A stretch of DNA of 18,396 bases from Paracoccaceae bacterium (GTDB lineage Bacteria > Pseudomonadota > Alphaproteobacteria > Rhodobacterales > Rhodobacteraceae): contig JALVEX010000012.1 in the NCBI GenBank assembly GCA_027030435.1, forward strand, positions 1 through 18,396, given 5' to 3'. A model generated the notes under the pieces. That model saw nothing but the letters and a program-made list of their open reading frames with translations. It was not told the origin of the DNA and did not search any database. The translations under genes and the position numbers were made by a program. Positions 12,979 through 18,396 of the stretch are shown here, piece after piece (within the stretch, counting starts at the first letter, position 1; every line of letters begins with the position of its first letter).

Positions 12979-14394
12979 TCAGCCCGGTTTTTCGGCCAGT
13001 TCCCGCACCAGGCGCTCGAAGGCCTCGCCGCGCGCCTCGAAGCTTTCGAACTGATCGAAGCTCGCGGCGGCGGGGGCGAGGAGCACGGTATCGCCCGGGT
13101 TGGCATCGGCGATGGCGCTGGCGAAGGCTTTTTCCAGCGTGCCGCTGATCTCATGGGCGATCCCCTGCTCTGCCAGCGTGGCGGCGAAGCGGGGGGCATC
13201 GCGGCCGATCAGATAAGCCTTCTCGACAGTGGCGAGATCGGCGGCGAGCGCCTCGATCCCGCCCGCCTTGCCCTCGCCGCCGGCGATCCAGCGGATGCGG
13301 GGAAAGGCGCGCAGGGCATGGGCGGCGCTTTCGGCATTGGTGGCCTTGCTGTCATTGACGAAGGCAATGCCTCCGATCTCGCCGATGTGCCGGCAGCGGT
13401 GCGGCAGGCCGGGGAAGGTCCGGAAAGCCTTCTCGATCTGCTTCGGCGCGAGGCCCAGCGCGCGCAGGGCGCCATAGGCGGCGCAGGCGTTCTGGTGGTT
13501 GTGGGCGCCCGGCAGCCCTTTCATCGGGCGCAGATCGATCGAGGCCATCTGCCGGCCCTTGCGCCATTCGGCAAGGAAGCCCCTGCGCGCGAAGACCGAC
13601 CAGCCGAAGCCGCCGAGCTTCAGGCCCGATGAGACGCGTATCACCTGATCGTCGAGCGGGCCTTCGGCCATCTGGCTGGCGAGGAACATTCCCTCGGGCT
13701 CGTCGATCCCGATCACCGCGCGATCGGGGCTGCCCTCGGCAAACAGCCGGCGCTTGGCGGCGAAATAGCCGCCCCGCCCGCCGTGGCGATCGAGGTGATC
13801 GTCGGCGAGATTGGTGAAGACGGCGATATCGGGAGTGAGGGTGCGGGCGAGATCGCATTGATAGCTCGAAAGCTCGAGCACCAGCACTTCGCCGTCATGG
13901 GCGGGTTCGGCATCGAGCACGCCAAGCCCGATATTGCCCGCCATCTGCGCCGGGCGCCCCGCCGCTTCCAGCACGTGGTGGATGAGGGCGACGGTGGTGG
14001 ATTTGCCGTTGGAGCCGGTGACGGCGATCACGCGCGGCGCGGTGGCGAAGCGGTGCCAGCCCTGAGTGGCCCAGGAGCGGAAGAAGAGGCCGATGTCGTT
14101 GTCGAGCGGCACGCCGGCGCGCATGGCCGCTTCCACGGCGGGGTGCGGGGCGGGGTAGAGATGGGGGATGCCGGGCGAGACGATCAGGAGCGCCACGCCG
14201 TCAAGGGCGCCGGGGCGGGCGAGATCGGCCAGTTCGATGCCCGCGGCTGCGGCCTTCGCGCGCGCCTCTTCGCCGTCATCCCAGGCGATCACCTCGGCGC
14301 CTCCGGCCCTGAGCGCGGCAGCGGCCGAGAGCCCCGAACGCCCGAGCCCCAGCACCGCCACCCTGCGGCCTTCGTATCCGCGCGCCGCGATCAC
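12979..14394 (-). CDS. murD: UDP-N-acetylmuramoyl-L-alanine--D-glutamate ligase
   Basis: MurD adds D-glutamate to UDP-MurNAc-L-Ala in the cytoplasm. The 471 residues carry the N-terminal Rossmann-like motif VAVLGLGRSGLSAA, the P-loop VIAVTGSNGKSTTVALI (about 124-140), LVLELSSYQ, and FTNLADDHLDRHG. The C-terminal signatures are FVNDSKATNAESAAHAL and LLAPAAASFDQFESFEARGEAF. The last is the MurD hallmark; here Ala stands where many homologues have Cys (PACASFDQF), a common and probably neutral change. The ATG is one base downstream of the mraY stop, so the two are coupled. After the stop comes the only sizable gap in the cluster. Confidence 0.98.
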   Translation of the reverse strand: MIAARGYEGRRVAVLGLGRSGLSAAAALRAGGAEVIAWDDGEEARAKAAAAGIELADLARPGALDGVALLIVSPGIPHLYPAPHPAVEAAMRAGVPLDNDIGLFFRSWATQGWHRFATAPRVIAVTGSNGKSTTVALIHHVLEAAGRPAQMAGNIGLGVLDAEPAHDGEVLVLELSSYQCDLARTLTPDIAVFTNLADDHLDRHGGRGGYFAAKRRLFAEGSPDRAVIGIDEPEGMFLASQMAEGPLDDQVIRVSSGLKLGGFGWSVFARRGFLAEWRKGRQMASIDLRPMKGLPGAHNHQNACAAYGALRALGLAPKQIEKAFRTFPGLPHRCRHIGEIGGIAFVNDSKATNAESAAHALRAFPRIRWIAGGEGKAGGIEALAADLATVEKAYLIGRDAPRFAATLAEQGIAHEISGTLEKAFASAIADANPGDTVLLAPAAASFDQFESFEARGEAFERLVRELAEKPG

Positions 14395-14395
14395 C

Positions 14396-15481
14396 CTAGC
14401 GCACCTTCAGCGTGGCCAGCCCGATCAGGGCGAGGATGAGCGAGATGATCCAGAAGCGGATCACGATCTGCGGCTCGGACCACCCCTTCTTCTCGAAATG
14501 GTGGTGGATCGGCGCCATCAGGAACACCCGCTTGCCGGTGCGCTTGTAATAGAGCACCTGGATGATGACGCTGAGCGCCTCGACAACGAAAAGCCCGCCC
14601 ACGATCGCCAGCACGATCTCGTGCTTGGTGAGCACCGCGATCGCGCCGAGCGCGCCGCCCAGCGCCAGCGAGCCGGTATCGCCCATGAACACCGCTGCGG
14701 GCGGGGCGTTATACCAAAGAAATCCGAGCCCGCCGCCGATCAGGGCGGCGGTGAAGATCAGGATCTCGCCGGTGCCGGGGATGTAATGCACGCCGAGATA
14801 ATCGGCGAAGAACCTGTTGCCCACGAAATAGGCGATCACGCCGAGCGTGCCGGCGGCGATCATCGCCGGCATGATGGCGAGGCCGTCGAGGCCGTCGGTC
14901 AGGTTGACGGCATTCGCGGCGCCGACGATCACGATCATGGCGAAGGGGTAATAGAGGAGCCCGAGATCGAGCAGCACATCCTTGAAGACCGGAATCGCAA
15001 GCTGATGGCGCAGCTCCCCGGGCTGGATCTGCGCTGCCCACCAGGCGGCGATCAGCGCGATCACGAGGCCGAACCCCATGCGCAGCCTGCCCGAAACGCC
15101 CTTCGTGTTGTTGCGGCTTACCTTTCTGTAATCATCGGCAAAGCCGATCAGGCCGAAGCCGATGGTGACGAAGAGGAGAATCCAGATGTTGGGATTGTCG
15201 AGCCTGGCCCAGAGCAGGGTGGAAGAAATGAGCGCACCCAGAATCAGCACGCCGCCCATGGTGGGCGTGCCGGCCTTGGTGACGAGGTGGCTTTCGGGGC
15301 CGTCCTCGCGGATCGGCTGGCCGTTTCGCTGGCGCCGGCGCAGGAGGTCGATCAGCGGGCGGCCGAAGAGAAAGCCGAACATGAGCGCGGTGAAGAACGC
15401 CCCCCCGGCGCGGAAGGTGATGTAGCGGAAGAGATTGAAGAAATCGCCGCCGTCGGAAAGGCTGGCCAACCAGTAGAACAT
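14396..15481 (-). CDS. mraY: Phospho-N-acetylmuramoyl-pentapeptide transferase
   Basis: MraY transfers phospho-MurNAc-pentapeptide to undecaprenyl phosphate, making lipid I in the inner membrane. The 361-residue protein has about ten helices and all the family landmarks: SHLVTKAGTPTMGGVLIL, GFADDYRKVSRNNTKGVSGR (Mg-binding Asp pair), NAVNLTDGLDGLA, VFMGDTGSLALGG, and the cytosolic APIHHHFEKKGWSEPQIVIRFWII. The start MFYWLASLSDGGDFFNLFRYITFRAG is the standard N-terminus. The ATG shares one base with the murF stop (TAATG at 15481), so translation is coupled. It is complete and typical. Confidence 0.98.
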   Translation of the reverse strand: MFYWLASLSDGGDFFNLFRYITFRAGGAFFTALMFGFLFGRPLIDLLRRRQRNGQPIREDGPESHLVTKAGTPTMGGVLILGALISSTLLWARLDNPNIWILLFVTIGFGLIGFADDYRKVSRNNTKGVSGRLRMGFGLVIALIAAWWAAQIQPGELRHQLAIPVFKDVLLDLGLLYYPFAMIVIVGAANAVNLTDGLDGLAIMPAMIAAGTLGVIAYFVGNRFFADYLGVHYIPGTGEILIFTAALIGGGLGFLWYNAPPAAVFMGDTGSLALGGALGAIAVLTKHEIVLAIVGGLFVVEALSVIIQVLYYKRTGKRVFLMAPIHHHFEKKGWSEPQIVIRFWIISLILALIGLATLKVR

Positions 15482-16944
15482 TACGCGCTTCCTTGCATTT
15501 CATCGTCCGGGGTATCATCCGGCACGCCGGCGGGTGCGAGCGCCGCAAGCGCCGCCGCCACGCGCGAAACCCGCGAGCCCTTCGAGCCCTTCACCAGCAC
15601 CACATCCCCCGCATCCACGAGCTGATGCGCCTGTTGGCACAATTCTTCCGCCGTTTCCACCCATCGCCCGCGCTTTTGCGCCGGCAGCCTTGCGTGAAGG
15701 CGGCGCATCCGCGGGCCGACGCAATGGACGAGATCCACCGCGTCCATCGCCCCGAGATCGGCCAGCGCGCCGTGCAGGGCTTCCTCCCCGGAGCCAAGCT
15801 CCAGCATGTCGCCGAGAATGGCGATCCGCCGGCCCCTCTCGATGCGCCCCACGCCATCGCGCGGGGCCGTCGCGGCCAGCACCTCGAGCGCGGCGGCCAT
15901 GGAGGCGGGATTGGCGTTGAAGGCGTCATCGATGAGCGTGAAGCTCATCTCCGGCATCACCGGATCAAGCGCGATGCGCCGCACCCGCCCCCGCCCCTCG
16001 GGGGGGCGCCAGCTTCCAAGCCCGAGCACCGCATGGGCGAGATCGGCCCCGAGCGCGCGGGCGGCGGCGAGCGCGCCGAGCGCATTCTCGGCGAAATGCG
16101 CGCCGGGGCTCTGGACGCGATAGAAAAGCGCCTCGCCGCCGATTTCGGCGCGCACCGAGCACATGCCCTCTGCCAGCCCCAGTTCGATCAGGCGGTGGGT
16201 GCAGCTTTCGCCCCGCCCGAAGGTTTCAGGGGTGCCGGGCGCTGCTGCGGCGAGGATCGGGCTCACAGCAAGATCCCCGGGCAGGATCGCCGTGCCGCCC
16301 GCCTCGAGCCCCTCGAAAAGAGAGGCCTTCTCGCGCGCGATATCTTCAAGCCCGGCAAAGGCCTCCATATGCGCCGGCGCGATGGTGGTGATCAGCCCCA
16401 CATGCGGGCGCGCGAGGCGGGCAAGCGGCGCAATCTCGCCGGGGTGATTCATGCCGATCTCGATCACCGCGAAATCGGCGTCTTCCGCGAGGCGCGCGAG
16501 CGTGAGCGGCACGCCCCAGTGATTGTTGTAGCTCGCTTCGGCCGCATGCACCCGGCCCTGGCCCGCAAGGGCGGCGCGCAGCATCTCCTTGGTGGAGGTC
16601 TTGCCCACCGAGCCGGTGATCGCCACCACCCGTGCGCGGCTGCGCGCGCGCGCGACGCGGGCGAGATCCCCGAGCCCCTTCAGCACATCAGGCACCACCA
16701 GGAGCGGCGCCTCGGCGGGAAGCCCCTCGGGGCGGCGCGAAACCAGCGCCGCCGCGCCCCCCTTCGCCAGCGCATCGGCCACGAAATCATGGCCATCGCG
16801 CTGATCCTCGAGCGCCACGAAGAGATCGCCGGGGGCAAGGGTGCGGGTATCGATGGAAACGCCTGTCGCCTCCCATGCGGGGCCTTCGAGGCGCCCCCCC
16901 GTGGCGGCGGCGGCCTGGTCGGATGTCCAGAGCCGCGCGCTCAT
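15481..16944 (-). CDS. murF: UDP-N-acetylmuramoyl-tripeptide--D-alanyl-D-alanine ligase
   Basis: MurF adds the D-Ala-D-Ala dipeptide, completing the cytoplasmic UDP-MurNAc-pentapeptide. The 487 residues include an N-terminal substrate domain (TGVSIDTRTLAPGDLFVALEDQRDGHDF), the P-loop VAITGSVGKTSTKEML (about 107-122), NNHWGVPLTL, VIEIGMNHPGEI, and a C-terminal domain with LIDDAFNANPASMAAALEVLA and RIAILGDMLELG. These are specific to MurF. The start overlaps the murE stop (ATGA, 16941-16944), and the stop overlaps mraY by one base. On the opposite strand the sequence has a 610-codon open frame, which is a by-product of its codon bias. Confidence 0.98.
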   Translation of the reverse strand: MSARLWTSDQAAAATGGRLEGPAWEATGVSIDTRTLAPGDLFVALEDQRDGHDFVADALAKGGAAALVSRRPEGLPAEAPLLVVPDVLKGLGDLARVARARSRARVVAITGSVGKTSTKEMLRAALAGQGRVHAAEASYNNHWGVPLTLARLAEDADFAVIEIGMNHPGEIAPLARLARPHVGLITTIAPAHMEAFAGLEDIAREKASLFEGLEAGGTAILPGDLAVSPILAAAAPGTPETFGRGESCTHRLIELGLAEGMCSVRAEIGGEALFYRVQSPGAHFAENALGALAAARALGADLAHAVLGLGSWRPPEGRGRVRRIALDPVMPEMSFTLIDDAFNANPASMAAALEVLAATAPRDGVGRIERGRRIAILGDMLELGSGEEALHGALADLGAMDAVDLVHCVGPRMRRLHARLPAQKRGRWVETAEELCQQAHQLVDAGDVVLVKGSKGSRVSRVAAALAALAPAGVPDDTPDDEMQGSA

Positions 16945-18396
16945 GCCAGCCGCCCCTCGAGCGCCGCCACGGCAACGCTCGCCTGCTCCGCATCGTCAAA
17001 GGGCAGCACCACATCGCCGATGATCTGTCCGGTTTCATGCCCCTTGCCGGCGATCAGCAGCGCATCTCCGGGCCCCAGCGCATCCACGCCCCGCAGGATC
17101 GCCTCGGCGCGGTCGGCCACCTCGGTTGCCTCGGGCGCGCCCTGCATCACCATGGCGCGGATGGCGGCGGGATCCTCGCTGCGGGGGTTGTCGTCGGTGA
17201 CGAAGACAACATCGGCATGTTGCGCCGCCGCAGCGCCCATCAGCGCGCGCTTGGAGGCATCGCGATCCCCGCCCGCCCCGAGCACCACCACGATGCGCCC
17301 CATCACATGCGGGCGCAGCGCCTGAAGCGCGCTCGCGACGGCATCGGGCGTGTGGGCGTAATCGACGAACACCGCCGCGCCATTGGCCCGGGTGGCGGCC
17401 AGCTGCATGCGCCCGCGCACGGTGGTGAGCGCGGGGAGGCTGTCAAACACTTCGCCCGGATCGCCGCCGGCGGCAATCGCCAGCCCTGCGGCGATGAGCG
17501 CATTTTCCGCCTGAAAGCCGCCGATCAGATCGAGGCGCAGCTGGCGCGCCCGCCCCCGCCAGGAAAAACGCAGCTCCTGCCCGGTGGCATCGAAGCGCTG
17601 CGCCTCGAGGCGCAGATCGGCCTGCGGGTGGTGGCCCGCGGTCAGGAGGCGCAGGCCCCGGGCGCGGGCGATTTCCGCCATCTCGTCGCCGCGCGGATCA
17701 TCGAGATTGATCACCGCCCCCGCGCCCTCGGGCAGCACGCGCGAAAAAAGCCCCGCCTTGGCGGCGAAATACTCATCGAAATCAGCGTGGTAATCGAGGT
17801 GATCCTGGCTGAAATTGGTAAACGCCCCGGCCATCAGCCGCACGCCATCGAGCCGGCGCTGATCGAGCCCGTGGGAGGAGGCCTCCATGGCCACATGCGT
17901 CACCCCCTGCCCGGCCATTTCGGCCAGAAGGCGATGGAGGGTGATCGGCTCGGGCGTGGTATGGGAGAGGGGCGCGCTGAAGGCCCCTTCGACACCCGTG
18001 GTGCCGAAATTGCAGGCCGCAAGCCCCATTTCCTCCCAGAGCTGGCGGGTGAATGTGGCAACGCTCGTCTTGCCATTGGTGCCGGTGACGGCCACCACAT
18101 GCCCGGGCTGAACGCCGAACCAGAGCGCGGCCGCGTAAGCCAGCGCCTGGCGGGGATCCTCGGCGATCACCACCGGCACGCCGGCGGCATCGAGCGCCCC
18201 GGCGGCCATTTCCGCCCCGGCGCGATCCGTCAGCACCGTCGCCGCGCCCATCCGCAGCGCGTAGGGGATGAATTCGCCCCCGTGCATCCGCGCGCCCGGG
18301 AGAGCGGCGAAGAGATTGCCGGGCTTCACCTCGCGGCTGTCCACCGCAAGGCCGGTTATCCGCGCCTCGCGCCCGCCGCGCGCGCGCAGGCCGAGA
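16941..18396 (-). CDS. murE: UDP-N-acetylmuramoyl-L-alanyl-D-glutamate--2,6-diaminopimelate ligase (5' end outside window)
   Basis: MurE adds the third residue of the stem peptide. The motif DNPRSEDP (DNPR encoded at 17181-17192) is the signature of the meso-diaminopimelate-specific enzyme, as expected for a Gram-negative. Also visible are VDSREVKPGNLFAALPGARMHGGEFI, the P-loop VVAVTGTNGKTSVATFTRQL, TTPEPITLHRLLAEM, and NFSQDHLDYHADFDEYFAAKAGLF. Although an in-frame ATG exists at 18344, the reading frame continues to the edge with family-like sequence (LGLRARGGREARITGLAVDSRE). The true start therefore lies beyond the window, probably only a few codons away. The stop overlaps the murF start by four bases. 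About 485 codons are present. Confidence 0.97.
   Translation of the reverse strand, partial: LGLRARGGREARITGLAVDSREVKPGNLFAALPGARMHGGEFIPYALRMGAATVLTDRAGAEMAAGALDAAGVPVVIAEDPRQALAYAAALWFGVQPGHVVAVTGTNGKTSVATFTRQLWEEMGLAACNFGTTGVEGAFSAPLSHTTPEPITLHRLLAEMAGQGVTHVAMEASSHGLDQRRLDGVRLMAGAFTNFSQDHLDYHADFDEYFAAKAGLFSRVLPEGAGAVINLDDPRGDEMAEIARARGLRLLTAGHHPQADLRLEAQRFDATGQELRFSWRGRARQLRLDLIGGFQAENALIAAGLAIAAGGDPGEVFDSLPALTTVRGRMQLAATRANGAAVFVDYAHTPDAVASALQALRPHVMGRIVVVLGAGGDRDASKRALMGAAAAQHADVVFVTDDNPRSEDPAAIRAMVMQGAPEATEVADRAEAILRGVDALGPGDALLIAGKGHETGQIIGDVVLPFDDAEQASVAVAALEGRLA

Noticed and set aside
15493..17325. 610-codon open frame on the plus strand opposite murF and murE
   Set aside because: The minus strand encodes unmistakable MurF and MurE with all motifs. 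The plus-strand translation shows no family and is rich in Arg, His, Ala and Gly, as expected for antisense of GC-rich coding DNA.

Overview
This window (about 18.4 kb, GC-rich, roughly two thirds G+C by eye) looks chromosomal and comes from an alphaproteobacterium, most likely of the Rhodobacterales. The main evidence is a pair of DUF2484 small membrane proteins tied to a murein gene cluster. Supporting evidence is an EnvZ-type kinase of the kind seen in that order and one intergenic element resembling a repeat I recall as common in Rhodobacteraceae. Almost every base is accounted for by housekeeping genes. I see no phage, insertion sequence, CRISPR array or defence system.

Left part (1-4772): a sufE gene cut by the window edge and a DUF302 gene run on the minus strand. 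A divergent lipoprotein gene follows on the plus strand. Then comes a minus-strand run, in transcription order: a small ABZJ_00895-like membrane protein, purM, purN (overlapping purM by 4 nt) and rnd (RNase D). Middle (4830-7274): a tRNA gene with a CAT anticodon and its own promoter-like sequence on the plus strand; a minus-strand EnvZ-like histidine kinase without an adjacent response regulator; and a divergent metallo-beta-lactamase-fold hydrolase.

Right part (7342-18396): a large minus-strand division and cell wall (dcw) cluster. In transcription order it is murE (5' end outside the window), murF, mraY, murD, a 210-nt gap, ftsW, murG, murC, an APC-family permease, and two tandem DUF2484 genes. 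Apart from that gap, every junction is a 1-4 nt overlap or a 1-2 nt spacer, so this is probably one or two operons with translational coupling. MurE, MurF, MurD and MurC build the peptide stem (the MurE DNPR motif indicates meso-diaminopimelate). MraY and MurG make lipid I and lipid II, and FtsW polymerises septal glycan. The usual next genes (murB, ddl, ftsQ, ftsA, ftsZ) do not follow. A permease and the DUF2484 pair stand there instead, and the cluster ends against the convergent hydrolase gene.

The points most worth a second look are this rearranged dcw end, the DUF2484 paralogue pair, the structured 210-nt murD-ftsW gap, the strong hairpin in the sufE leader, and a local codon-use anomaly in the permease. 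No gene-free stretch exceeds 300 bases; the longest are 12769-12978 (described below) and 690-831 (a divergent promoter region with no convincing hexamers).
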